Shown here: positions 15,472 through 24,926 of the stretch, piece by piece
Position numbering within the stretch: the first letter of the stretch is position 1
How the letters are laid out: every line of letters begins with the position of its first letter
Assembly: GCF_022867805.1 (NCBI RefSeq)
Contig: NZ_JALIFO010000014.1
Location: 154,006-218,005, forward strand
Length of the DNA stretch: 64,000 nt
Source of the DNA: Cuneatibacter sp. NSJ-177
Lineage (GTDB): Bacteria; Bacillota; Clostridia; Lachnospirales; Lachnospiraceae
Direction of reading: 5' to 3'
Made by a program: the position numbers and the translations under genes
Notes under the pieces: generated by a model
Database searches by the model: none
Told to the model about the DNA's origin: nothing
Seen by the model: the letters and a program-made list of their open reading frames with translations, nothing else

Positions 15472-18342
15472 TTATTTATGTCCGTGCTTGTCCTGCTCAT
15501 CCAGCTTTTCTTTCAACTGCCCGATCAGCCGCAGAGTTTCCGGCGTCCGGATCTGCTCCGCCAGCCCGTCCGCTTTGGCGAGATGCTCTTTCGCCTCTTC
15601 CCACTTCCCTTCCTTTAGGCGCAGCAGGCACAGGCAGGCTTCGGCCCGGTCCCACCCCCATCGGTAATCATTATATCGAAAGCACTCGACGGCCCGCAAG
15701 AGACAGGTCCCCGCCTCCGAAAGCTCCTCCATCGCCAAAAGCGCCTGGCCCAGATTCAGATAGAGCTGGCCGACCCCGTTGACCGGATAACCATCCCCGC
15801 TTCCTTCCAGAGCCTTCCGGTAAAACACACAGGCTTCAGTAAATAAGCCCTGCTGCCGGTATATTTCTCCCATGTAATTATAACAGGCTACCCTGCCCAT
15901 CCGATACAGATCCTGGCTCCCGCTCAACCCCTCATAGTAGTCAAGGATCCTCCTCAGGCGGATCTCCGCCTCCCGGTACTCGCCCTTGCAGCTCAGGTAC
16001 AAAGCTTCCAGGCGGTCGAAAACCACTTTTTCAGAGGCCAGCCCATAGGTTTTCAGAGCTTCCCGCCCTTGTTTTAGATACTCCTCCATGACCTCCAGAT
16101 CCTGGACCTGGATTCCATAGAATATCATCTGCTTACAGCCGCCTGCCAGATATTCCCCGTCTTCCAGCTCCCCGGCGAGGCGGATGCTGGTCTGGACCGC
16201 CATGGTCCCTTCCCGGTAATCCCCCACCGCAATGTCATACCGGCCCAGAATATAGTAGCTTTCCATCTTCAAGGCCTTGCTCTCCCGCGACGAGTCCTCC
16301 CAGCGGATCACCTCCCTGGCCAGGCTGGTCATCGCCTGTTCCCCGTCCCTTTCCCTCAGGCGGCTGGACCCGCTGAAAAGTTCCTCGTGAAGAACCGGGT
16401 AATTCTCATTTCGGAAGGTATAGAACTCTTTGAGATACAGCAGTTTATACTGATAAAATTTACTTTTGTTTCCGCCGCGCTCATAGTGATAGACCATTAA
16501 AGGAAGAAAGCGGAGGCTCTTTTCTTTCTCATAGTCCTTTTCATAAAACATTCCGATCTGCATGTGCCAATGCCGCTTCTTCCCCTCCGACTGGCGGCCA
16601 TAGACGTATTCCCAGTACATCCGGTGCCGGAAACTGTAATAAACCTCCCCGCCGGTCACATTTTCCCAGATCAGATGCTTTTTCTCCAGTTCCTCCAACA
16701 GCTCCAACAGCGTCAAACGCGGCCATGGAAGCAGGATCTCCAACTCCTCCACGTTGCCTCTGTCGATAAAAATCGACATGGCGTCCAAAATCTGATTTTC
16801 TTCCTTGGACAGCCGGGCCAGCCGGCTGCCAATGACGCCGGCCGTTTTTTTCGGAATATCCAGGGTGAACCCTTTTTCCCGCATTTCTCCGGCCAGCTCC
16901 ATCAAAAACAGGGCGTTTCCGTCGGTCTCCCGGTAGATTTCCTCCACCTGTTCCGCGCTTCCTCCGATTTCCGGCAAAAGCTTTTCCAGAATCTCCCCGG
17001 TCTCCTCCCTGGTAAAATTCCGCAGCTCCATCCGCTCCAGCAAATCTTTCCGCAAAAGGAGCTCCATGGACTCGGCGAACCCGTTCTCCTCACAGGGGCG
17101 AAGCCCTGCAATCAGCAGCACCGACTGCCCACCGTATGTCAGGAGCAGTCTCTGCAAGAGCTGAACGCTCATGGCATCCATCCATTGAATGTCATCCAAA
17201 AAGAGCAAAATCTTCCGCTTCTTAGAGATCCTCCCCACCAGCTCCAGCAAAGTCCGTTCCACCATCTGGCAGCTGACTGGGACACCCTCCCCGGAAAGTT
17301 CGCTTCCTCCCCGCATAAAATTCCGGAAAATTTCCGCTTCCTCCGGGCGCAGATCCATTTTTTCCTGGGAGGCCAGATCCTCCATCTGTGAAAAAATATC
17401 CTGCCACGGCTTTAAATAGAATCCCCGCTCCGTCTCATAGCAGGCGGCGGACCAAATCAGCACGCGATGAGAGGCAAACATACGGCGCACTTTTTCCATC
17501 AGCGCAGTTTTTCCCACGCCCACATCCCCCTCTACCACCAGAGACAGCGCCCTATCCCCTCGGATCAGAGCGCTGATCCGGTTGTGAATCCGGTACACTT
17601 CCTGGGAGCGGCCGAAGAAATATTCTTCCCTCTGGATAGATCCTCCCATCAGATTTTCCTTTACCTGGAAGATCCGCTGCATCTGTTCCTGGACGTCCTC
17701 CCCCGGTTCCATATCCAGGTCTTCTTTCAGGCGCTTCCTCAAATCATAGTAGAGCTTGATCGCCATGCTGTACTTTCCCTGTTCCGCAAAAATGCCCATG
17801 GCCTGCTGGTAGAACGCCTCATTATAAGGGTCCTGCCGGAGCAGAATCGAAGTATAGGCATCCATCTTGGACTCATCCCCGGCGGCGGCCGCGAGATCCA
17901 GGCGGCGTCTTACTTCTTCCAGGTAGCAGTTCCGGTAATATTCCCTGGTCTCCTGGGCCCACTCCTCAAATTCATAGCAGTTTTTCACATAAAAATGATC
18001 CAAAAAACCGCCCTTATAGTGTTCTAAAATATCCTCCGGATGATCCAGATCCACGAAGCAGGGAACTTCGGGATTGAGGCGGACCGACGACTGCCCGGAT
18101 AAAAGCAAAAAATCCTCCCCCACCTTTTTCTTAATCTGATAGAGGGCTTCCCGCAGGCTCTTCCGGCCGGAGGCCTCGCTCCCGTCCGCCCAGAGGAGAT
18201 GAATCAATTCCTCTCTGGTAGCGCTTTTTTTCACGCACAGATAATAAAAAAGACCTGCCGCCTTTTTATAAGGAAATAAAATCTCCTCGCCCTTTTTTTC
18301 TACCGTTGGGGATTGCAGAAGGCGAATGTTCATCTGCTCCAT
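15472..18342 (-). CDS. SARP-type transcriptional activator with BTAD, AAA ATPase and TPR regions
   Basis: A 956-aa regulator. Residues about 1-95 form a winged-helix OmpR/PhoB-like DNA-binding domain, about 100-225 a bacterial transcriptional activation domain (BTAD), and about 240-560 a STAND/AAA-type ATPase. Walker A is GDVGVGKT (Lys278) and Walker B LLFLDD (Asp383/384). The rest is rich in TPR-like helices. This is the architecture of large SARP/AfsR-like regulators. It lies between hutU-hutI and ftcD-fchA-hutD, has its own promoter and is flanked by a terminator. I infer that it activates both hut units through the TTGAC repeats; the effector may be sensed by the TPR region. It is more often described in Actinobacteria than in Firmicutes. 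Confidence 0.85.
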   Translation of the reverse strand: MEQMNIRLLQSPTVEKKGEEILFPYKKAAGLFYYLCVKKSATREELIHLLWADGSEASGRKSLREALYQIKKKVGEDFLLLSGQSSVRLNPEVPCFVDLDHPEDILEHYKGGFLDHFYVKNCYEFEEWAQETREYYRNCYLEEVRRRLDLAAAAGDESKMDAYTSILLRQDPYNEAFYQQAMGIFAEQGKYSMAIKLYYDLRKRLKEDLDMEPGEDVQEQMQRIFQVKENLMGGSIQREEYFFGRSQEVYRIHNRISALIRGDRALSLVVEGDVGVGKTALMEKVRRMFASHRVLIWSAACYETERGFYLKPWQDIFSQMEDLASQEKMDLRPEEAEIFRNFMRGGSELSGEGVPVSCQMVERTLLELVGRISKKRKILLFLDDIQWMDAMSVQLLQRLLLTYGGQSVLLIAGLRPCEENGFAESMELLLRKDLLERMELRNFTREETGEILEKLLPEIGGSAEQVEEIYRETDGNALFLMELAGEMREKGFTLDIPKKTAGVIGSRLARLSKEENQILDAMSIFIDRGNVEELEILLPWPRLTLLELLEELEKKHLIWENVTGGEVYYSFRHRMYWEYVYGRQSEGKKRHWHMQIGMFYEKDYEKEKSLRFLPLMVYHYERGGNKSKFYQYKLLYLKEFYTFRNENYPVLHEELFSGSSRLRERDGEQAMTSLAREVIRWEDSSRESKALKMESYYILGRYDIAVGDYREGTMAVQTSIRLAGELEDGEYLAGGCKQMIFYGIQVQDLEVMEEYLKQGREALKTYGLASEKVVFDRLEALYLSCKGEYREAEIRLRRILDYYEGLSGSQDLYRMGRVACYNYMGEIYRQQGLFTEACVFYRKALEGSGDGYPVNGVGQLYLNLGQALLAMEELSEAGTCLLRAVECFRYNDYRWGWDRAEACLCLLRLKEGKWEEAKEHLAKADGLAEQIRTPETLRLIGQLKEKLDEQDKHGHK

Positions 18343-18394
18343 AAGGCATCCTCCTCTCTCACTGGAATATTCGGATCATTTCTATCTGATTAAT

Positions 18395-18423
18395 ATCTTA
18401 AGCTACCGGAGACGATTTTTCAA
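18395..18423 (-). promoter_or_regulatory. Probable sigma-A promoter of the SARP-type gene
   Basis: On the minus strand TTGAAA (18423-18418) and TAAGAT (18400-18395) are 17 nt apart, 53 nt upstream of ATG 18342. It lacks the paired TTGAC repeats of the hutU and ftcD promoters, so autoregulation by the same sites is not evident. Confidence 0.45.
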
Positions 18424-18521
18424 GCTGGGAATTTCCTGTTTGAACAAGAAGGGATCCAGCACAGGGCTCCCAACCGCCGGTTCCTTCGTTTTTTAGCAGC
18501 GATCGCAGAAATCGGGAATTC

Positions 18522-18571
18522 AAAAAGGGCCGCTGCGGGCAAGGATCCACGATCCCTCTCCCAGCGGCCCT
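18522..18571 (-). terminator. Terminator after hutD
   Basis: A perfect 10-bp stem (AGGGCCGCTG at 18526-18535 with its complement at 18562-18571) is followed on the minus strand by a run of five T. It ends the ftcD-fchA-hutD unit before the SARP-type gene. Confidence 0.88.
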
Positions 18572-18642
18572 GAGGTTGACGGCAGCCACAACACAAACGG
18601 GCACATGCTGCGCATACGTCCCGATGATCCGCGCTGAAACTG

Positions 18643-19257
18643 CTATTTTTGAAAAATCTCAGCGATCACAACAACCGCTTCCTTCTCCTCCGAAGGATTA
18701 TCCAAACGCCAGGAAAGTTCTTCCTCCCCGGCTTTCCGATCAATCTGGAGTCCTTCTCCAGCTTCCAGGGATTGATCCGGGCAGCCCGGATGGCATACCG
18801 TCAGGCAGCCCTGGAAACAGTAGACAAAATAAGTAGAACGAACCGAACTCTCTCGATAACAGCCGCTCCAGCGCTCTCCCTGAGCCAGTATCTTAGCCTG
18901 GAGCGAACCCTCGCAGATCCCCTTCCGCAGCATCAGGTTAAAATCCACAACCTTCCCGCGGCTAAGCGTGTGGGAAGCGCCGTCAAACCGGTGGGGCTCC
19001 CGCTCCTTGAGAGAGATCATCTCACCCCCGTCATGGGACAGAGTTAACGTTCCGCGCAAAATCATCAAAATTCGCTGATAATCCGGAAGCGGCGTGAACT
19101 CGCTTTCCGGAAGCTCCACGGTGGCGGAGCTGAGCCGCCAGAAAAAACTTCTCTCCCCATAGTTTGCGCCCGGAGGTTCGATGGAAAGCTGCGTGGTGGT
19201 TCCACCGCTCCAACGGCTGATCACCTGCCGCCCGGCGTCAATTTTTTGCATTTGCAT
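18643..19257 (-). CDS. hutD: HutD family protein
   Basis: A 204-aa cupin-like protein of the HutD family. Recognisable parts are the N-terminal SRWSGGTTTQLSIEPP, FFWRLSSATVELPESEFTPLPDYQRILMILRG and the VVDFNLMLRKG block. HutD is found in many hut operons and is thought to limit toxic build-up of pathway intermediates, possibly by binding urocanate or formylated products; its activity is not settled. It follows fchA by 38 nt and is the last gene before the terminator at 18522-18571. GGAGGACACTGCC precedes ATG 19257; a second ATG two codons later is an alternative start. Confidence 0.9.
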   Translation of the reverse strand: MQMQKIDAGRQVISRWSGGTTTQLSIEPPGANYGERSFFWRLSSATVELPESEFTPLPDYQRILMILRGTLTLSHDGGEMISLKEREPHRFDGASHTLSRGKVVDFNLMLRKGICEGSLQAKILAQGERWSGCYRESSVRSTYFVYCFQGCLTVCHPGCPDQSLEAGEGLQIDRKAGEEELSWRLDNPSEEKEAVVVIAEIFQK

Positions 19258-19295
19258 GGCAGTGTCCTCCGCTTACCGATCTTCCCCGTCCGAAA

Positions 19296-19946
19296 TCAGA
19301 CGAGCGCAGCCCGATAAAGGCCAAGCTTTGCCGCCTCCCCCAGAATTTCCTGCTCGCCCTTTAAAGCTTCCGCTTCCAGCCGGTCGGCTTCCTCGGCCAT
19401 GGCGCTGGTAAACGCCTCGTCCCGGATGGAGGACAGATTGATTCTCACATTAAACAGAGCTCCCAGCACGGCGGTCCGCGCCATCATGGTAGCCACCAGA
19501 CCATCCGTCACTGCATTGGAATTTCCCTGCGTCACCGCCAGGCGGGCCAGAGGCAGGATTCTGCCCGCGGTACGCGCCACAGACATGGGCACCTGGGCGG
19601 CTGCCTTTAAGCCGTCCTGCATGGCGGCGCGGCGGGCCGCCTTCTCCTCTTCCGTGCTCTTCGGCATGGACAGGGCCGTCATGTACTGTTCAAAAGAGCT
19701 GCTGTCCTTCTGAATTGCCAGCAAAAGCTCTTCCTTGATCTGGGCAGCCTCCTTTAAAACCAACTGCATCGCTTCTTCCGCGTCCGCGTATTTCTCCCGG
19801 CCAGTGGTCAGCCGCGCTACCATCTCCGCCAGCGCCGCGCCAAGGGCTCCGGCCAGGGCAGAAACACTTCCGCCGCCGGGGGCCGGTTCATCCGAGGAAG
19901 TGATCTGCACAAATCCTTCCACTGTCAAATCTTTTAAGTCCGCCAT
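19296..19946 (-). CDS. fchA: Formimidoyltetrahydrofolate cyclodeaminase
   Basis: A 216-aa all-helical enzyme that converts 5-formimino-THF to 5,10-methenyl-THF and ammonia. The conserved PAPGGGSVSALAGALGAALAEMVARLT block is at the N-terminus, and NSNAVTDGLVATMMARTAVLGALFNVRINLSSI lies further on. I chose the start MADLKDLTVEGF at 19946, not the ATG seven codons upstream, because GGGAGG stands right before it. In animals this activity is fused to FtcD; here it is a separate gene 131 nt downstream of ftcD. It returns the histidine-derived one-carbon unit to folate. Confidence 0.95.
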   Translation of the reverse strand: MADLKDLTVEGFVQITSSDEPAPGGGSVSALAGALGAALAEMVARLTTGREKYADAEEAMQLVLKEAAQIKEELLLAIQKDSSSFEQYMTALSMPKSTEEEKAARRAAMQDGLKAAAQVPMSVARTAGRILPLARLAVTQGNSNAVTDGLVATMMARTAVLGALFNVRINLSSIRDEAFTSAMAEEADRLEAEALKGEQEILGEAAKLGLYRAALV

Positions 19947-20077
19947 AAAATTCCTCCCATATTTCAATCAACAAAATAAAACGGGCCCCAGGCAAACCGG
20001 AATCCTGGCTTCCCTGTATCCAGCCTCACCGGATTTTTGAAAAGTCAAGCAGTCCTCCCAGGGCCCAAATCGGATCT

Positions 20078-20971
20078 TTACAGTCTGGTCTCCAGCACCT
20101 GCTTCATGTCAAAGCCTTCCAGTCCCAGATAATATTCTGCGCAGTCCACCATGGCTGCCAGCGGAACCAGTCCCACGATCTCGCTGCCCAGCACGTTCAC
20201 GCCATAGCGGCGGGCTTCCATCCGAACCGTCTCAAATACGGTGTAAACGGACGTCCTTGTAAAATCAGTCAGGTTCATGGATACCTGGGCAATGTTCCGG
20301 TCTTCCAGCATCACGCCCATGGCCTTGCAGAAGCGGAAGCCGCCTTTGACGTGGCGGATCTTATCCGCGATCTTTTTCGCGATCTCCAAATTCGGGGTAT
20401 CCAGGTTGATATTATAAGCAATCAGAGGCATTCTGGCGCCGATAGCCGTAACGCCGCCAGTGGGATGAATCGTATTCGGGCCGAAGTCCGGTTTCCACAT
20501 GGCCTGATCTTTCATCTTTTCGGCCATCCCCTCAAACTGTCCTTTTCTCACCGCCGCCAGGTTCTCCCGGTGAGGAGCCGTCGCGGACTGCTCATAAAGG
20601 AAGAAAGGCTGTCCGAATTTCTCCGAGGCGATCTTTGCGGTCTCTTTGGCGATCCGATCCGCGTCCTCCACGGTCACGCCCTTGATCGGGATAAAGGGAA
20701 TCACGTCCACGCAGCCCATGCGGGGATGCTGTCCCTCATGCTTCGTCATGTCGATCAGCTCCACGGCTTTCCCGATGGCTTCCACCATGGCGTCGCGCAG
20801 GGGCTCCGGCTCGCCGATCACGGTCACCACGCTCCGGTTATGATCCTTATCCGAAGTGTAATCTAACAGCTTTACGCCTTCTTTTCCCCGAAAGCTGTCC
20901 ACAATCTTCTCTACCTTTTCCAGGTCTCTTCCCTCGCTGAAATTCGGCACACACTCGATAATCTGATTCAT
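20078..20971 (-). CDS. ftcD: Glutamate formimidoyltransferase
   Basis: A 297-aa enzyme moving the formimino group from N-formiminoglutamate to tetrahydrofolate, releasing glutamate. The start MNQIIECVPNFSEGRD at 20971 has GGAGG upstream; the open frame extends 21 codons more without support. Family motifs seen are ECVPNFSEGRD, DHNRSVVTVIG, KHEGQHPRMGCVDVIPFIP (with the catalytic His region) and GPNTIHPTGGVTAIGAR. Its length fits the monofunctional enzyme. It is the first gene of ftcD-fchA-hutD. It is transcribed from a promoter with two TTGACG repeats identical in spacing to the hutU promoter. Confidence 0.96.
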   Translation of the reverse strand: MNQIIECVPNFSEGRDLEKVEKIVDSFRGKEGVKLLDYTSDKDHNRSVVTVIGEPEPLRDAMVEAIGKAVELIDMTKHEGQHPRMGCVDVIPFIPIKGVTVEDADRIAKETAKIASEKFGQPFFLYEQSATAPHRENLAAVRKGQFEGMAEKMKDQAMWKPDFGPNTIHPTGGVTAIGARMPLIAYNINLDTPNLEIAKKIADKIRHVKGGFRFCKAMGVMLEDRNIAQVSMNLTDFTRTSVYTVFETVRMEARRYGVNVLGSEIVGLVPLAAMVDCAEYYLGLEGFDMKQVLETRL

Positions 20972-21019
20972 ACTTTTATCCTCCTGCTGATTGGGCGGAT
21001 TCTGCCCTATGATGGTTTC

Positions 21020-21052
21020 ATTATACGATCCCATGCGTCAATAAACCGTCAA
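21020..21052 (-). promoter_or_regulatory. ftcD promoter with paired TTGACG repeats (predicted SARP site)
   Basis: On the minus strand TTGACG is at 21052-21047 and again at 21041-21036 (11-bp period), each preceded by TTTA. TATAAT is at 21025-21020, 10 nt after the inner repeat. The layout is the same base for base in spacing as at 15384-15416 upstream of hutU, and neither has a normally spaced -35 box. Confidence 0.65.
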
Positions 21053-21069
21053 TAAATCCATGGGCCGGC

Positions 21070-21104
21070 TTAAAATAACACGAAAGAGCTGCAATGCTCC
21101 TCGT
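21070..21104 (-). terminator. Probable terminator of the V-type ATPase operon
   Basis: An imperfect stem (ACGA and GAGC pairing with GCTC and TCGT around ATTGCA on the minus strand) followed by TTATTTTAA, 29 nt past the subunit D stop. Confidence 0.5.
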
Positions 21105-21132
21105 TCTGCTTTCCCGTTTTCCCCTTAACGTC

Positions 21133-21750
21133 TCACGATGATTTCATTCTCTTAATCACCTTCAGCCGCGTAAACTCTTCCCGCTCCCGTTCTTCCAGCG
21201 CGTCCCCGATGTCCTTGGTCAGCTGCTCATATTTGGGAATCGTGATATTTTTCAGGGCATTGGCCCGCTTTTGAGTCTTTTTGATGCTGACGGCCAGGCG
21301 GTAAGCCGCATTCTCAATCATGGACAGCCGGATCGTCAGTTCCTTTACCTTTTCGAAATCCTCCTTGGCTTCATCCAGCACGGCTTTGGTGCTGTAATAC
21401 GCGTAGGTCGGCACGTTCGACGAGGGCTCGGCCTCCACCAGGGGAATCTCCGTGCCCATAACACTCCTGGTCTTGACCCGGATGGAGTTCTCCACCGGGA
21501 CCGTGAAGGAGATCTGCTGGATAAAGTTGATGCCCAGAATCATGTTGGCCTTCTGCAAAGCCTCATAGGCGGTCCGGAAGGTCACATCGATTTGAGACTG
21601 GATATCTTTGGCCTGGTCGATCAGTTCCATCAGCTCCCGAATCAGGATATTCCGCTTTTTATCCATCAGCTCAAATCCCTGCCGCGACAGGGCCAGGGAA
21701 TTCTTGGCCTGGATCAGATTCCCTTTTGTGGGAAATGTATTTGGATCCAT
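21133..21750 (-). CDS. atpD: V-type ATPase subunit D
   Basis: A 205-aa central-stalk subunit that links the A3B3 head to the membrane rotor. It is almost entirely helical and coiled-coil, with the family N-terminus PTKGNLIQAKNSLALSRQGFELMDKKRNILIRELM and a C-terminal helix with RRxNALKNITIPKYEQLTK-like sequence. GGGGGGAGCGT precedes ATG 21750. It is the last gene of the nine-gene operon and follows subunit B by 12 nt. Confidence 0.96.
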   Translation of the reverse strand: MDPNTFPTKGNLIQAKNSLALSRQGFELMDKKRNILIRELMELIDQAKDIQSQIDVTFRTAYEALQKANMILGINFIQQISFTVPVENSIRVKTRSVMGTEIPLVEAEPSSNVPTYAYYSTKAVLDEAKEDFEKVKELTIRLSMIENAAYRLAVSIKKTQKRANALKNITIPKYEQLTKDIGDALEEREREEFTRLKVIKRMKSS

Positions 21751-21762
21751 ACGCTCCCCCCT

Positions 21763-23148
21763 TTACTCTTTGCTTTCCGCCGGGTAATACCGCTCCAAAA
21801 TCTTGGTGTCGATCCGGTCCAGTTCCTCCCTCGGAATCATCCGGAGAAGCTCCCAGCCTTTATCCAGGGTTTCCAGGATCGTCCGGTTTTCGTTTGGCCC
21901 TTGGCCGACAAAGTCGTGCTCAAACGCATTTCCGAATTCCAGATATTTTTTATCGAGAGGGGACAGCTCATCCTCGCCGATGACGGAGGCCAGCGCTCTG
22001 GCGTCGCCCACCTTGGCGTAACAGGAGAAAAGCTGATTGGCCACGTCCTGATGATCCTCTCTGGTGTAGCCTTTTCCGATACCATCCTTCATCAGACGCG
22101 ACAGGGACGGCAGCACGTTGATCGGCGGATAGATCGCCTGGCCGTGCATGGTCCGGTCCAGCACGATCTGGCCTTCGGTGATATAGCCGGTCAGATCCGG
22201 GATCGGATGGGTGATATCATCGTTGGGCATGGTCAGAATCGGAATCTGGGTCACGGATCCTTCTCCGCCCCGGACGATACCAGCCCGCTCATAAAGCGTC
22301 GCCAGCTCACTGTAGAGATAGCCGGGATAGCCCTTCCGGGAAGGAATCTCTCCCTTGGAAGAAGAAACCTCACGCATGGCCTCGGCGAAGGACGTGATAT
22401 CGGTCAGGATAACCAGGATGTGCATGCCCTGCTCAAAGGCCAGATACTCCGCGGCGGTCAGCGCCACCTTCGGCGTGATCAGACGTTCCACCACCGGATC
22501 ATTGGCAAGGTTCAAATACATCACCACGTGGTCCGAGACGCCGCTCTCCTCAAAGGTGCGGCGGAAGAATTCGGCCACATCGTATTTCACGCCCATCGCG
22601 GCAAAGACGATGGCAAATTTTTCATCGCCGGAGCCGCCCAAGGACGCCTGCTGTACAATCTGCGCCGCCAGCTGGTCATGGGGCAGTCCGTTTCCGGAGA
22701 AAATCGGAAGCTTTTGGCCGCGGATCAGCGTCGTCAGGCCGTCGATGGCTGAGATACCGGTGCAGATATAGTTTCTCGGATATTCCCGTGTCACCGGGTT
22801 TAACGGCAGGCCGTTGATGTTAAGCCTTGCCTCCGGCATGATCGGCCCCAAGCCGTCGATGACCTCGCCGATCCCGTTGAACGTCCGTCCCAGGATATCC
22901 GGGGACAGATCCACCTCCATCGGGCGGCCGGTCAGCTTGGTATGGGTATTCTGCAAGGACATGTTTTCCGTCCCTTCAAACACCTGGATCACCGCCCGGT
23001 CTTCATAAATTTCCACGATACGCCCCAGCTTGCGCTCGCCGTGGTCCATGCGGAACTCGACGATCTCGTCATAAGACGCATTTTTCACGTCCTCCAGAAC
23101 CACAAGAGGACCGTTGATCTCACTTAATCCCAGATATTCAATCGGCAT
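21763..23148 (-). CDS. atpB: V-type ATPase subunit B
   Basis: A 461-aa non-catalytic nucleotide-binding head subunit. It carries [19 protein letters not shown] at the N-terminus, [33 protein letters not shown] with the usual degenerate P-loop, and [17 protein letters not shown]. Length is normal. It starts at ATG 23148, 11 nt after the end of subunit A. Three B subunits alternate with three A subunits in the soluble V1 part. Confidence 0.97.
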   Translation of the reverse strand: MPIEYLGLSEINGPLVVLEDVKNASYDEIVEFRMDHGERKLGRIVEIYEDRAVIQVFEGTENMSLQNTHTKLTGRPMEVDLSPDILGRTFNGIGEVIDGLGPIMPEARLNINGLPLNPVTREYPRNYICTGISAIDGLTTLIRGQKLPIFSGNGLPHDQLAAQIVQQASLGGSGDEKFAIVFAAMGVKYDVAEFFRRTFEESGVSDHVVMYLNLANDPVVERLITPKVALTAAEYLAFEQGMHILVILTDITSFAEAMREVSSSKGEIPSRKGYPGYLYSELATLYERAGIVRGGEGSVTQIPILTMPNDDITHPIPDLTGYITEGQIVLDRTMHGQAIYPPINVLPSLSRLMKDGIGKGYTREDHQDVANQLFSCYAKVGDARALASVIGEDELSPLDKKYLEFGNAFEHDFVGQGPNENRTILETLDKGWELLRMIPREELDRIDTKILERYYPAESKE

Positions 23149-23159
23149 ACTGCTCCTCC

Positions 23160-24926
23160 TTATGCGTTCTTCTTCAGGACGTTCTGATAGAAATCATCCA
23201 CCCGCTTTTTGTATGCGTCAAAAAGCTCCGGCTGATTGTTCGGCACGTCATATTTGATCGAGATGATTTTCTCGAAGATATCTTCGCTCTTTAACACCGA
23301 CATCGGCATTCCCATGGCTACCAGTTCCCGGCATTTCTGATAGAAATAGAGAATGATCTCCATCATCAAGAACTGCTTCCGCATCGGCACACAGGTGTCC
23401 TCCGGGTGGAAGGCGTTCTGCTGCAAAAATCCCAGACGTACGACGCGGGCGATCTCCAGCACCAGCTTTTGATCATCCGGCAGTACGTCGCTGCCGATCA
23501 GTTTGACGATCTCCATCAGGCTACTCTCCTTGTTCAGGATTGCAAGGATCTGATTTCGGTCGTCCACAAACTTCGGGGAAACCTCTTCCTTATACCAGAA
23601 GGCCAGATCACTCAAATACTCGCTGTAACTGGTCAGCCAATGGATGGCCGGAAAGTGTCTCGCGTAAGCCAGGGATTTGTCCAAGCCCCAGAAACAGCGG
23701 ACAAAACGCTTGGTATTCTGAGTGACCGGCTCGGAAAAGTCGCCGCCCTGAGGGGAAACGGCGCCGATGATGGAGACGGAACCCTCGGTTCCGTTCAGGT
23801 TCTGCATATCCCCGGCCCGCTCGTAGAACGCGGACAGCCGGGAAGCCAGATAGGCCGGGAAGCCTTCCTCCGCCGGCATCTCCTCCAGACGTCCGGAAAG
23901 CTCGCGGAGCGCCTCGGCCCAGCGGGAAGTGGAATCCGCCATAATGGCAACGTCGTAGCCCATATCCCGGTAATACTCGGCAAGGGTCACGCCGGTATAG
24001 ATCGAAGCTTCACGGGCCGCTACCGGCATATTCGAGGTATTGGCGATCAGCGCGGTCCGGTCCATCAAAAGATTTCCGGTCCGGGGGTCGGTCAGCTCGC
24101 CGAATTCTTCCAACACCTGGGTCATCTCATTTCCGCGCTCTCCGCAGCCGATATAGACGATAATGTCCGCATTGGACCATTTTGCAATCTGATGCTGGGT
24201 CATGGTCTTCCCGGTTCCGAAACCGCCCGGCACCGCTGCGGTGCCCCCTTTGGCGATCGGGAACAAGGTGTCCAGAATCCGCTGGCCGGTCAAAAGCGGC
24301 TTGCTGGCCGGATACCGTTTTTCCACCGGCCGCGGGATCCGGATCGGCCATTTCTGGGCCAGACAGACCGGAACCTCTCTTCCGTCTCCGGTGCGCACCA
24401 CAACGATCGGTTCTTCAATCGTGTAATCACCGTCCGGAACCGTTTGAACGATCACTCCGGAAAGATCCGGCGGAATCATGGATTTGTGCACAATGGAGCT
24501 GGTCTCCGGGACTTCCGCGATGATGGTGCCGCCGTGGACTTCCTCGCCTGCTTTCACCACCACATGGGTGCTCCACTTTTTATGCCGGTCCAGGGCATCC
24601 ACGCTCATGCCGCGGGAAATGTACTTTCCCGACATCTTGGCAATCTCTCCAAGGGGGCGCTCAATGCCGTCAAAAATATTGTGCAGAATGCCGGGGCCTA
24701 AGGTTACAGAAATCGCATCCCCGGTGGCCTTCACCGTTTCTCCGGGCATCAGCCCTGTGGTCTCCTCGAACACCTGCACCGTGGTCATATCTTTTTTCAG
24801 GGAAATAACCTCGCCGACCAGACGCTCCTTGCCGGCATAGACCATTTCCGCCATCTGAAAGCCGGTGTCGCCTTTCAGATAGATGACGGGGCCGTTGACC
24901 CCGTAGATTGTCGCTGTCTTAGCCAT
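23160..24926 (-). CDS. atpA: V-type ATPase catalytic subunit A
   Basis: A 588-aa catalytic subunit. It has the start [19 protein letters not shown], a P-loop [50 protein letters not shown], and the A-subunit specific insert seen in V/A-type but not F-type enzymes. The frame is open 23 codons further upstream, but that part overlaps the subunit E coding end in another frame. ATG 24926, preceded by GGGAGGATCC, gives the normal N-terminus and an 8-nt overlap. It hydrolyses or makes ATP, coupled to ion movement across the membrane. Confidence 0.97.
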   Translation of the reverse strand: MAKTATIYGVNGPVIYLKGDTGFQMAEMVYAGKERLVGEVISLKKDMTTVQVFEETTGLMPGETVKATGDAISVTLGPGILHNIFDGIERPLGEIAKMSGKYISRGMSVDALDRHKKWSTHVVVKAGEEVHGGTIIAEVPETSSIVHKSMIPPDLSGVIVQTVPDGDYTIEEPIVVVRTGDGREVPVCLAQKWPIRIPRPVEKRYPASKPLLTGQRILDTLFPIAKGGTAAVPGGFGTGKTMTQHQIAKWSNADIIVYIGCGERGNEMTQVLEEFGELTDPRTGNLLMDRTALIANTSNMPVAAREASIYTGVTLAEYYRDMGYDVAIMADSTSRWAEALRELSGRLEEMPAEEGFPAYLASRLSAFYERAGDMQNLNGTEGSVSIIGAVSPQGGDFSEPVTQNTKRFVRCFWGLDKSLAYARHFPAIHWLTSYSEYLSDLAFWYKEEVSPKFVDDRNQILAILNKESSLMEIVKLIGSDVLPDDQKLVLEIARVVRLGFLQQNAFHPEDTCVPMRKQFLMMEIILYFYQKCRELVAMGMPMSVLKSEDIFEKIISIKYDVPNNQPELFDAYKKRVDDFYQNVLKKNA

